From Variovorax sp. YR216 (GTDB lineage Bacteria > Pseudomonadota > Gammaproteobacteria > Burkholderiales > Burkholderiaceae_C): a DNA stretch of 64,000 nucleotides. Every line of letters starts with the position of its first letter. Position 1 is the stretch's first letter. Positions 46,932 to 55,602 of the stretch are shown piece after piece. The notes under the pieces were generated by a model. It worked only from the letters and a program-made list of their open reading frames with translations. It did no database searches and was not told the origin of the DNA. The stretch lies in NCBI RefSeq assembly GCF_900107745.1, contig NZ_FNRO01000001.1:124001-188000 (forward strand). Direction: 5' to 3'. The position numbers and the translations under genes are program-made.

Positions 46932-47945
46932 TCACACCCCTTCGAGCAATGCGTCGAGATCGAGCGTCGATCGCTTGCCGATGTCGCTCGTGTGCGCCGC
47001 GAGGAATTCAGTGGCTGCACGCCGGCCTTCGTCGCGCAGCTTGCAAAGGAACGCCCATTCCGCGATCAGCTTCGACGAGTAGCCGAGATCAAGCATCGCG
47101 TCGGTCGCGATGCGGTGGATGCGCATGCGCGCCCATGCCGCACCCTCGCCGTGGCCGGGGTCGGCCACCTGATGCAGCATCGCGATCATGCGCAGTTCCT
47201 TCAGCAGCGGCGAGTTGAAGGAGATCTCGTTGAGCCGGTTGTTGATTTCCTGCGCGCTGCGCGGGACGCCCGGGCGCTCCACCGGATTGATCTGCACCAG
47301 GATGGTGTCGCTGGAGGAGCATTCGCGGATGAGGGGGGTCATCGTCGGGTTGCCCGCGTAGCCGCCATCCCAGTAGGGGTCGCCGTCGATCTCCACCGCA
47401 TGGAACATCGACGGCAGGCAGGCCGAGGCGAGCAGGACATCGGGGCTGATCTCGGCATTGCGGAAGACGCGGCCCCGGCCGGTGCGCACGTTGGTCGCGG
47501 TCACGAAGAGCTTGATGGGCGACGAAGCCAGGCGCTCGAAGTCGATCAGGTCCCTCAGGATGCCGCGCAGCGGGTTCATGCCCTGCGGATTGAGGTCGTA
47601 GGGCGACCACACGCGCATCGCAAGGTCGGCGGCGAGGAAGGTCGGAGAGTTGTCGAGCGTCCAGCGGCCGGAGATCATCTCCATCCAGCTGCGCTGGAAC
47701 GGACTGAACCTGGCCGCTTCGGATACGCCGCGCCAGAACTTCTCCAGCGATTCGCGGGCGCCCTCGGCGCCGCCGCCTGCATGGCCGCAGGCCAGCACGG
47801 CGGCGTTCATCGCGCCGGCGGAGGTGCCGGAGACGCCGTCGATGCGCAGCCACGACTCCTCGAGCAGGCGATCGAGTACGCCCCAGGTGAATGCGCCGTG
47901 GGCGCCACCGCCTTGCAGTGCAAGGTCAATCGCAAGTGTTTTCAA
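46932..47945 (-). CDS. Patatin-like phospholipase
   Basis: The 337-residue product has the patatin oxyanion GGGAHGAF near the start, the nucleophile Ser42 in GVSGTSAGAMNA and the catalytic Asp in YWDGGYAGNP. These lipolytic acyl hydrolases act on phospholipids or other lipids. The start is TTG at 47945, because GGAGGAA lies 5-9 bases upstream and no ATG lies before the GGG motif; a longer frame to 48119 is unlikely. It precedes the GntP gene. Confidence 0.88.
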   Translation of the reverse strand: MKTLAIDLALQGGGAHGAFTWGVLDRLLEESWLRIDGVSGTSAGAMNAAVLACGHAGGGAEGARESLEKFWRGVSEAARFSPFQRSWMEMISGRWTLDNSPTFLAADLAMRVWSPYDLNPQGMNPLRGILRDLIDFERLASSPIKLFVTATNVRTGRGRVFRNAEISPDVLLASACLPSMFHAVEIDGDPYWDGGYAGNPTMTPLIRECSSSDTILVQINPVERPGVPRSAQEINNRLNEISFNSPLLKELRMIAMLHQVADPGHGEGAAWARMRIHRIATDAMLDLGYSSKLIAEWAFLCKLRDEGRRAATEFLAAHTSDIGKRSTLDLDALLEGV

Positions 47946-48267
47946 ACGGTTCCTCCAAGCGCATCGCGCCGTCATGCACACCAAGCAATGCCCGCGCCAG
48001 CGCGATGGCCGGGCCATCCTATGCGAGCAGTGAGACCGACTCAAGGCGATCGTTTGACCATCGTCAAGCGTGCGGCGAACAGGAAAAGGTGGTAGCGGCG
48101 GATGATGACGGGGACGCATGACAGTCCCGCGTCGGGTCGCCGAGGTGCTCGGGATTGCACCAAGGGGCCATTGCCTGCCCCGTGCTTTGAAGCGACATTA
48201 GCGTTTCACAACAGCCTGCATCGGGTCGGTCGTCGTGCACGATCGGCGTGGGCGAGGAGGATGGTCT
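47946..48267. other. 322-base divergent region between the patatin and RND efflux genes
   Basis: No gene is evident. A TTGAC-CATC-GTCAA inverted repeat lies at 48054-48067. GAGGAGG at 48255-48261 is the ribosome-binding site of the efflux adaptor. Promoters for both sides must be here, but no confident pair was found. Confidence 0.45.
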
Positions 48268-49953
48268 ATGGGTTTGTCGACTGACATGGCCTTGCGAGCA
48301 CGACGTGCGGGCCCTTCCCGGACAGTTGCCGCGTCGAGCGTCCGCGGCCTGCTCCCGCTGTTGTGTGCCGCGGTGCTCCTGTCCGCCTGCTCGAAGTCGG
48401 AGCCTGAAAAAGCCGCGCCGCCTCCCGCCGAAGTCTCCGCCCTGACCGTCAAGGCGCAGACCGTTCCCGTGACCTACGAGTTCGTGGGCCAGACCGAGAG
48501 CTCCCAGCAGGTGGAGATCCGGGCCCGCGTCAACGGCTTTCTGGAAAGACGGGTCTATACCGAAGGCACTTTCGTCGAGCCAGGTCAGGTCCTTTTCAGG
48601 ATGGACGTGAAGCCCTTCGAGGCCAGCCTGAAGGCCGCGAAGGCCGAACTGGCGCAGCAGCAGGCGCGGCTTGCCACCGCGCGCGCCAACCTCGCGCGGG
48701 TCAAGCCCCTCGTTGCCGACAACGCCTTGGCGGTCAAGGATCTCGATGACGCCACCGGCACCGAGCAGGCCGCTGCGGCTGCCGTCGAGGCGGCGGCCGC
48801 CAAGGTGACCGACGCGCAGTTGAACCTCGGCTACACCACGATCACCTCGCCGGTCGCCGGCCAGTCGTCGTTTGCCAAGGTTCAGGACGGTGCCTATGTG
48901 AACGCCGAGAACAGCCTGCTCACCTACGTGGCGAAGCTCGATCCGATGCGTGTGAACTTCAGCCTCTCGGAAAACGAATCGTTGCGCCTGCAGGACGAGA
49001 TCGCCAAAGGCAAGCTGATCAAGGCGCCACGCGACGATTACGCGGTTGAACTGGTACTGGCCGACGGCTCGAGCTTTCCGGCGCAAGGGCGCATCACCTT
49101 CGCGGATGCCTCCTTCAGCCAGGAGACCGGCACCTTCCTGCTGCGCGCCGAGCTGCCCAATCCGAAGGGCGAACTGCGGCCGGGACAGTTCGTGCGGGTC
49201 AAGGTCCACGGCTTCCAGCGGCCCAATTCGATCATCGTGCCGCAGCGCGCGGTGCAGGAGGGGCCGCGCGGCGAGTACGTCTGGGTCGTCGATGCCGAGG
49301 GCAAGGCTTCGCAGCGGCCGGTGTCCGTCGGCGACTGGATGGGCGACCAATGGCTGGTGACCGGCGGCCTAAAGGACGGCGAACGCGTCGTGGTCGACGG
49401 GTTCATGCGGCTCGCGCCGGGTGCGCCGGTCAAGGTGAAGGACGTGCCGCCGGAGCCGCTGCCGGAGGGCGCGCTGGGACGCCAGGCGGGGCCGACGCCT
49501 GCGGGTGCGGCGGCCGCTGCGGCTTCGGTGATGCCGAACTCGGGCGCCGGCCCGGCGGGCGGTGCCGCGAAGGCTGCCGCGGCGTCTCCGCCCCCGGCCT
49601 CGGCATCCGCGTCCCCGTCCGGCAGTGGGGGCGCCAACGACGATGCGGTCTATTTCGATCGCGGCCGCACCGCACTCGACGCGACGGGCCAGGTGCGGCT
49701 GGTTGCGATCATCGCTGCGCTGAAGGCCAAGCCTGAACTGCGCGTTGTCCTGCACGGCTACGTGGATTCGAGCGGTGATCCGAAGATCAACGCGGCGATC
49801 GCCAAGCGGCGCGCGGAAGCGGTGCGCGATGCACTGCTGGCGGCCGATGTGCCGGCCAAGCAGATCGAGATGAAGGCGCCGGCCAACATCGTCGGCGGCG
49901 ATTCGCCGGCCATGGCGCGCCGCGTCGATGTCATCCTGGCGGAGGCACGATGA
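48268..49953 (+). CDS. RND efflux periplasmic adaptor with a C-terminal OmpA-like domain
   Basis: The 561-residue product is a lipoprotein with lipobox LLSAC at Cys41, then a membrane-fusion-protein domain (residues about 60-405: barrel-sandwich VEIRARVNGFLERRVYTEG, alpha-hairpin, second half with FVRVKVHGF). A Pro/Ala-rich linker and an OmpA/MotB-like domain (about residues 459-561) follow. The peptidoglycan-contacting Asp500 (YVDSSGD) and Arg515 (KRRAEAV) are both kept, 15 residues apart as in OmpA. The ATG at 48268 has GAGGAGG upstream. The permease start overlaps its stop. Confidence 0.87.
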   Translation: MGLSTDMALRARRAGPSRTVAASSVRGLLPLLCAAVLLSACSKSEPEKAAPPPAEVSALTVKAQTVPVTYEFVGQTESSQQVEIRARVNGFLERRVYTEGTFVEPGQVLFRMDVKPFEASLKAAKAELAQQQARLATARANLARVKPLVADNALAVKDLDDATGTEQAAAAAVEAAAAKVTDAQLNLGYTTITSPVAGQSSFAKVQDGAYVNAENSLLTYVAKLDPMRVNFSLSENESLRLQDEIAKGKLIKAPRDDYAVELVLADGSSFPAQGRITFADASFSQETGTFLLRAELPNPKGELRPGQFVRVKVHGFQRPNSIIVPQRAVQEGPRGEYVWVVDAEGKASQRPVSVGDWMGDQWLVTGGLKDGERVVVDGFMRLAPGAPVKVKDVPPEPLPEGALGRQAGPTPAGAAAAAASVMPNSGAGPAGGAAKAAAASPPPASASASPSGSGGANDDAVYFDRGRTALDATGQVRLVAIIAALKAKPELRVVLHGYVDSSGDPKINAAIAKRRAEAVRDALLAADVPAKQIEMKAPANIVGGDSPAMARRVDVILAEAR

Positions 49954-52900
49954 AGTTCGCGCACTTCTTCATCGACCGTCCGATCTTCGCGTCCGTCATC
50001 TCGATCATCCTGGTCATCGCCGGGGTGGTGTCGATGTTCAACCTGCCGATCGCGCAGTTCCCCGACATCACCCCGCCGCAGATTTCGGTCAGTGCCACCT
50101 ACCCGGGCGCCAGCTCGTCGGTGGTGGCCGAGAACGTGGCTGCACCGATCGAGCAGCAGGTCAACGGCGCCGACCGCATGATGTACATGAACTCCACGTC
50201 GAGCTCGACGGGGAACATGACGCTGTCGGTCTACTTCGAGATCGGCACCGACCCCTCGCTCGCGCAGGTGGACGTTCAGAACCGCGTGAACCTCGCGCTG
50301 CCGCAATTGCCTTCGGCGGTGAGCCAGCAGGGCGTGAGCGTGCAGAAGAAGTCGCAGGCCTTCATGCTGATCGTGGCGATCTACTCGCCCGACAACAGCC
50401 AGGACCCGACCTTCGTCGCGAACTACGCCAACATCAACGTGCTCGATGCGATCAAGCGCATTCCTGGCGCCAACCAGAGCTCGATCTTCGGCTCGCCCGA
50501 CTATGCGATGCGCCTGTGGCTCAAGCCCGACCGCATGGCGAGCCTGGGCATGACCGCCACCGATGTGCAGAACGCGGTCGCCGCGCAGAACCAGCAGTAC
50601 GCCGCAGGCCGGCTCGGCGCGTCGCCGACGGTCACGCCGGTGCAGCAGACCATTCCGGTGGCGACCTCGGGTCGCATGACCGAGCCCACCCAGTTCGACA
50701 ACATCATCCTGCGCGCCTCCCAGCAGGGCACAGGTGCCATCGTGCGCGTCAAGGACATCGGCCGCGCCGAGCTCGGCTCCAAGGACTATTCGATCCGCTC
50801 CAAGTACAACGGCAAGACCGCCACGCTGATCGCGATCTACCAGCAGCCCGGCGCCAATGCGCTGCAGGTGGCCAAGGACACGCGCGCGCTGATGGCCGAG
50901 CTGAAGAAGTCTTTCCCGGCCGGGCTGGACTACGACATCGCGCTCGACACCACCGAGTTCGTGCAGGAGTCGATCAGCGAAGTGGTCCACACCTTCTTCG
51001 AGGCGGTGATTCTGGTGGTGATCGTGGTGTTCGTGTTCCTGCAGAGCTTCCGCGCGACGCTGGTGCCGATCCTGGCGGTGCCGGTCTCGATCCTCGGCGC
51101 CTTCATCGGCATGACCGCGATGGGCTTCTCGATCAACATGCTCACGCTGTTCGGCATGGTGCTCGCGATCGGCATCGTGGTGGACGATGCGATCGTGGTG
51201 GTCGAGAACGTCGAGCGCAACATGAGCGAGTTCGGCCTCTCGCCCAAGGACGCGGCCAAGCGTGCGATGGATGAAGTGAGCGGGCCGGTGGTCGCGATCG
51301 TGCTCGTGCTGTGCGCGGTGTTCATTCCCGTCGCGTTCCTCTCGGGCATCACCGGGCAGCTCTACAAGCAGTTCGCGATCACGATCGCGGTGTCGGTGGT
51401 GCTGTCGGGCCTCGTCGCGCTGACGCTGTCGCCCGCACTCGCGGCGCTGCTGCTGAAGCCGCCGAAAGCGGGCGAGCACGAGAAGAAAGGCTTCTTCGGC
51501 TGGTTCAATCGCGGCTTCGACCGGGTGACCGAAAGCTACACATCGACCACCAGGCTGGCGATCAAGCGTGTGCTCGTCTCGGTGCTGCTGATCGTCGGCA
51601 TGGTCGTGATCATGATGGGCCTGTTCAGGAAGGTGCCGACCACCTTCCTGCCAGTGGAAGACCAGGGCTACATCTTCACCGCGGTCATCATGCCGGATGC
51701 CGCGAGCCTGGATCGCACCGAAGCCATCACCGACCGCGCGCAGCAGTGGTTCAGCAAGCAGCCCGGCGTGAAGGCGGTGGCGACGGTGCCGGGTTTCAGC
51801 CTGATCGACTCGCAGAACAAATCCAACGCGGGCGTTCTCTTCGTGTCGCTCAAGAGCTTCGCGGAGCGGCAGTCGCCGGACGACCGCGCCGACGCGCTGA
51901 TCCGGCAGGCCAGCGCGGAGTTCTCGACCTTCAAGGAGGCCGTCCTGGTGCCGGTCAACCCGCCGTCGATTCCGGGCCTGGGGACCACCGGCGGCTTCGA
52001 GTTCTGGATCCAGAGCGAGGGCGATGCGCCGTTGCAGCGGGTAGAGCAGGTCACGCGCGACTTCATCGCCAAGGCGCGGCAGCGGCCCGAACTGCGAGGC
52101 CTGAACTCGACCATCAACACGCGTTCGCGCCAGTTGATGGTGGATGTCGATCGCGACAAGGCCGAAAGCCTCGGCGTGCCGACGCAGGATGTGTATTCCA
52201 CCTTGCAGACGCTGTTCGGTTCGCTCTACGTGAGCCAGTTCCCCAAGAACAGCCGCCTGTTCCAGGTGATCCTGCAGGCCGAGCCGGACTTCCGCACCAA
52301 GCCCGAAGACCTGCAGAACATGTACGTGCGCAACAAGGAGGGCAAGATGGTGCCCCTCAAGGCGGTCGCGACCACGCGGTACGTGACCGGCGCCGACATC
52401 GTCACCCGCTTCAACAACTTCGTCGCGGCCAAGGTCACGGGCGACGCGGGCATCGGCTACAGCTCCGGGCAGGCACTGGCCGCGATGGAAGAGGTGGCGC
52501 GCGAGGTGCTGCCGGCGGGCTTCTCGTTCGCCTGGTCCGGCGAGGCCTACGAAGAGCGCAAGGCGGGCTCCACGGCCGGACTGGTGTTCGCATTCGCGCT
52601 GGTGATGGTGTTCCTGATCCTCGCGGCGCAGTACGAGAAATGGTCGTTGCCCCTCGGCGTGCTGCTGGCAGTGCCGTTCGCGCTGTTCGGTGCCATCGCG
52701 GCAATCTGGCTGCGCGGCATCCAGAACGACGTCTACTTCCAGATCGGCCTCACGGTGCTGATTGCGCTGGCGGCGAAGAACGCGATCCTGATCTTCGAGT
52801 TCGCGGTCGAGCTGCGGCACAAGGAAGGGCTCTCGCCCTACGACGCGGCGGTCGGCGCGGCCAAGCTGCGCTTGCGGCCGATCATCATGACCTCGCTGGC

Positions 52901-53144
52901 CTTCATCCTGGGGTGTATTCCGCTCGCGATCGCCAGCGGCGCTTCGGCCGCCAGCCGGCAGTCGCTCGGCACCGGCGTGATCGGCGGCATGCTGGGCGCG
53001 ACGGTGATCGCGATCTTCTTCATCCCGATGTTCTTCTGGGGCCTGGAAGCGTTCAGCGATCGCATGAGCGGCAAGAAGGCCGAACATGCGAAGGGCGAGG
53101 GGCCGGAAGCGACCGGACAGGGAGCCACCGATGCGCCGCACTGA
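49950..53144 (+). CDS. RND efflux permease (HAE1 family)
   Basis: The 1064-residue protein has 12 helices and two large periplasmic loops. TM4 keeps the proton-relay Asp pair in GIVVDDAIVVVENVER. Blocks such as FIDRPIFASVISIIL at the N-terminus and AAKNAILIFEFAVELR and SLAFILGCIPLAIASGASAASRQSLGTGV at the C-terminus are of the MexB/AcrB-MexF type. Substrates cannot be told. The ATG overlaps the adaptor stop (ATGA), and the outer membrane factor overlaps its end. Confidence 0.95.
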   Translation: MKFAHFFIDRPIFASVISIILVIAGVVSMFNLPIAQFPDITPPQISVSATYPGASSSVVAENVAAPIEQQVNGADRMMYMNSTSSSTGNMTLSVYFEIGTDPSLAQVDVQNRVNLALPQLPSAVSQQGVSVQKKSQAFMLIVAIYSPDNSQDPTFVANYANINVLDAIKRIPGANQSSIFGSPDYAMRLWLKPDRMASLGMTATDVQNAVAAQNQQYAAGRLGASPTVTPVQQTIPVATSGRMTEPTQFDNIILRASQQGTGAIVRVKDIGRAELGSKDYSIRSKYNGKTATLIAIYQQPGANALQVAKDTRALMAELKKSFPAGLDYDIALDTTEFVQESISEVVHTFFEAVILVVIVVFVFLQSFRATLVPILAVPVSILGAFIGMTAMGFSINMLTLFGMVLAIGIVVDDAIVVVENVERNMSEFGLSPKDAAKRAMDEVSGPVVAIVLVLCAVFIPVAFLSGITGQLYKQFAITIAVSVVLSGLVALTLSPALAALLLKPPKAGEHEKKGFFGWFNRGFDRVTESYTSTTRLAIKRVLVSVLLIVGMVVIMMGLFRKVPTTFLPVEDQGYIFTAVIMPDAASLDRTEAITDRAQQWFSKQPGVKAVATVPGFSLIDSQNKSNAGVLFVSLKSFAERQSPDDRADALIRQASAEFSTFKEAVLVPVNPPSIPGLGTTGGFEFWIQSEGDAPLQRVEQVTRDFIAKARQRPELRGLNSTINTRSRQLMVDVDRDKAESLGVPTQDVYSTLQTLFGSLYVSQFPKNSRLFQVILQAEPDFRTKPEDLQNMYVRNKEGKMVPLKAVATTRYVTGADIVTRFNNFVAAKVTGDAGIGYSSGQALAAMEEVAREVLPAGFSFAWSGEAYEERKAGSTAGLVFAFALVMVFLILAAQYEKWSLPLGVLLAVPFALFGAIAAIWLRGIQNDVYFQIGLTVLIALAAKNAILIFEFAVELRHKEGLSPYDAAVGAAKLRLRPIIMTSLAFILGCIPLAIASGASAASRQSLGTGVIGGMLGATVIAIFFIPMFFWGLEAFSDRMSGKKAEHAKGEGPEATGQGATDAPH

Positions 53145-54615
53145 TGCGACTTGTCGCGGCGCGGTGGCATGGGTGTCCGCGCTGTTCTTGGGCCTGCCGC
53201 TCGCCGGCTGCATGCTCGGGCCGGACTACAAGCGGCCCGATCTCGACGTTCCGACGCAATACCGCAGTGCCACGCCGATGGGTGCCGTCGATGCGGCTGC
53301 GACCGAATCGGCATGGTGGCAGCAGTTCAACGATCCGGCGCTCGATGCACTGATCAGCGAAGGGCTGCGCAACAACCAGGACCTGGTCGCCGCGGCCGCG
53401 CGCGTGGAGCAGTTCTACGGCGTGCTCGGCACCACGCGCTCGCAGCTCTTCCCGCAGGTGGGCGCGCAGGTGAGCGGCAGCCGCACGCGCGCGAGCGAGC
53501 AGACGATCACCCGGGCGCCGTCGATCAACCCGTACAACGCCTACCAGGCCAGCCTTCTGCTGAGTTGGGAGATCGACCTCTTCGGCCGCACCCGCCGGCT
53601 CACCGAAGCCGCGACTGCGGAGCTGGAGGCGAGCGAAGCCTTCCGCCGCGGCACGGTGCTTTCGGTCGTGACCGCGATCACCTCGGGCTACGTCAACCTG
53701 CGCGAACAGGACCGCGAGCTGGAGGTGTCGCGCGAGACGCTCGGGCTGCGCCTCGATGCCTTGAACCTGTTCGAGCGGCGCTTCAAGGGCGGGGTGGTGT
53801 CCGAAGTCGAGGTCAGCCAGGCGCGGTCGGAATACGCGACGGCGCTGCGTTCGATTCCATTGCTCGAGCAATCGATCGTGCAGCTGGAGAACGCGCTGGC
53901 GAACCTCGTCGGCCGCAATCCGGGTCCCATCGCGCGCGGCAAGCCGATCGACCAGCTCATGCTGCCGCCGGTGCCGGCGGGCCTGCCGTCCGATCTGCTG
54001 GAGCGGCGCCCGGACATCCGGCAGGCCGAGCAATCGATGATTGCGGCCAATGCCCGCATCGGTGCGGCGAAGGCGGCGTACTTCCCGACGATCTCGCTCA
54101 CAGGCGCCTTCGGTCAGGCCAGCCGTTCGCTGTCCGACCTGTGGGAGGGGCCGTCGCGCCTGTGGACCTATGGCGCGGACATCGCGATGCCGATCTTCAC
54201 CGCCGGGGCGATCGCGGGCCAGGTCACGAGCGCCGAGGCGGCGCAGCGGGCGTCGGTCGCGCAGTACCGCAAGGCGGTGCAGGCGGCGTTCGGCGAAACA
54301 GAGAACGCGCTGTCCGGCATCACCACGTCGCGCACCGCGCTCGATGCGCAGCTGATGCAGGTTGCCGCGCTCGACAACTATGCGCGGCTGGCGCGCCGGC
54401 GGTTCGAAGGCGGCTACACCAGCTATCTCGAAGTGCTCGACGCCGATCGCGCGCTGTTCAGTGCGCGCCTTCAGCTGGCCCAGCAGCAGGGCAGCGTGCT
54501 GTTGCAGTCGGCGGCGCTGTATCGCTCGCTCGGCGGCGGCTGGGTCGACGTCGCGGACAAGGAAGCGCCGCAGCCCGGCGTGAACGTGAGCGAGCGGCCG
54601 CGCATCTTTCCGTGA
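53131..54615 (+). CDS. RND efflux outer membrane factor (NodT/OprM-type lipoprotein)
   Basis: The 494-residue product has a lipobox (PLAGC, Cys27) and two OEP repeats, with LGPDYKRPDLDVPTQY, SWEIDLFGRTRRL and the second-repeat VAYRRAVQAAF-type helix ending DALDNYARLARRRFEGGYTSYLEVLDADRALFSARLQLAQ (shown in part). It forms the trimeric outer membrane channel. The ATG at 53131 has GGGAGCC upstream and overlaps the end of the permease gene by 14 bases, the third gene of the operon. Confidence 0.93.
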   Translation: MRRTDATCRGAVAWVSALFLGLPLAGCMLGPDYKRPDLDVPTQYRSATPMGAVDAAATESAWWQQFNDPALDALISEGLRNNQDLVAAAARVEQFYGVLGTTRSQLFPQVGAQVSGSRTRASEQTITRAPSINPYNAYQASLLLSWEIDLFGRTRRLTEAATAELEASEAFRRGTVLSVVTAITSGYVNLREQDRELEVSRETLGLRLDALNLFERRFKGGVVSEVEVSQARSEYATALRSIPLLEQSIVQLENALANLVGRNPGPIARGKPIDQLMLPPVPAGLPSDLLERRPDIRQAEQSMIAANARIGAAKAAYFPTISLTGAFGQASRSLSDLWEGPSRLWTYGADIAMPIFTAGAIAGQVTSAEAAQRASVAQYRKAVQAAFGETENALSGITTSRTALDAQLMQVAALDNYARLARRRFEGGYTSYLEVLDADRALFSARLQLAQQQGSVLLQSAALYRSLGGGWVDVADKEAPQPGVNVSERPRIFP

Positions 54616-54622
54616 ACCCGGC

Positions 54623-55513
54623 TCAGTCCCTCACCTTCCGCACCACGACGGAAGCTTCCAGTCCTTCATAGGTTCCGGGATCGCCATACCAGGTGCCCGA
54701 CACGGGGGCCGCCAACGACGGATCGCGAGCGACCGCGACGCGGATCAACTGCCCGCCACCCATGAGGTTGTTGGTGGGATCGAACGCGATCCAGCCCGCA
54801 CCGGGCAGATAGGCATGCAGCCATGCGTGTGTCGTTCCCGCGCCGGTCACGGACTCTTCCGCCGATTCGCCGTCGACGTCGAGCGCGGCGTCGTACAGAT
54901 AGCCCGACACGAAACGCGTCGCCACCCCGAGCCGTCGAACGGCCTCCATCATCAGCAGTGCGTAGTCGCGGCAGCTGCCGCTGCCCAGGTCGAGCGTCTG
55001 CAGCGGCGTCTGCGTGCCTTCCTCCTCGCGTGCCGCATAGGTGAAGTTCTGGCCGATGTAGGCATTCATCCGGGCGAGCACGTCGCGGGTGCCGTTGCCG
55101 CCTTCGAGGAATTGATGCGCCCAGCGGATCAGGCGGCCGTCGGGGTCGTCGTGATGGGGGCGGAGGTAGCGCTCGAGGTCGAAGCGGTCGTCCACCGAAT
55201 AGGCGAAGGGCAGGAGTTCGGCGGACGGATCGAGCGGCAGCTCGTCGACGTAGGTCGGTACATGCTCGATCGAGAAGCGGCAGACGATGCGCAGCTCGTC
55301 CGCCTCGCCGAGCGGCTGCACCAGCGCCACGGAATTGGAGTGCGGGTCCTGGATCATCCGGATGCTCGCATCCGGGCTCACCTGGAGATCGGTGGCGAGC
55401 ACGCGAAGATCGTGGCTCTCGCGCGGCCGGAACATCACCCGGTGCAGGCCGAAACGCACCGGCTTCCTGTAGCGGTAGACCGTGGTGTGGGTGATGTCGT
55501 AGTGGATGGGCAT
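54623..55513 (-). CDS. Transglutaminase-family protein
   Basis: The 296-residue product begins with the family-typical IHYDITHTTVYRYRKPVRFG and has the triad Cys (SGSCRDYALLMM), His (THAWLHAYLPG) and Asp (AFDPTNN). A beta-sandwich N-terminal domain precedes it. Bacterial members are predicted amidohydrolases or peptidases of unknown substrate, often paired with DUF403 and DUF404 proteins, which are not present here. The ATG at 55513 has GGAGGAC upstream. Confidence 0.88.
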   Translation of the reverse strand: MPIHYDITHTTVYRYRKPVRFGLHRVMFRPRESHDLRVLATDLQVSPDASIRMIQDPHSNSVALVQPLGEADELRIVCRFSIEHVPTYVDELPLDPSAELLPFAYSVDDRFDLERYLRPHHDDPDGRLIRWAHQFLEGGNGTRDVLARMNAYIGQNFTYAAREEEGTQTPLQTLDLGSGSCRDYALLMMEAVRRLGVATRFVSGYLYDAALDVDGESAEESVTGAGTTHAWLHAYLPGAGWIAFDPTNNLMGGGQLIRVAVARDPSLAAPVSGTWYGDPGTYEGLEASVVVRKVRD

Positions 55514-55602
55514 GACGCGTCCTCCTTGTGCTCGGCGGCGGGGGTGGCTCGCAGCATGAAATGTAGCGAGCTGCCGCGACATGAGCAGGGGTGGATGTCG
55601 GA

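Noticed and set aside
49758..53213. 1151-codon minus-strand open frame opposite the RND permease
   Set aside because: It is an antisense shadow of the permease produced by high GC; its translation is low-complexity Arg/His/Asp-rich.
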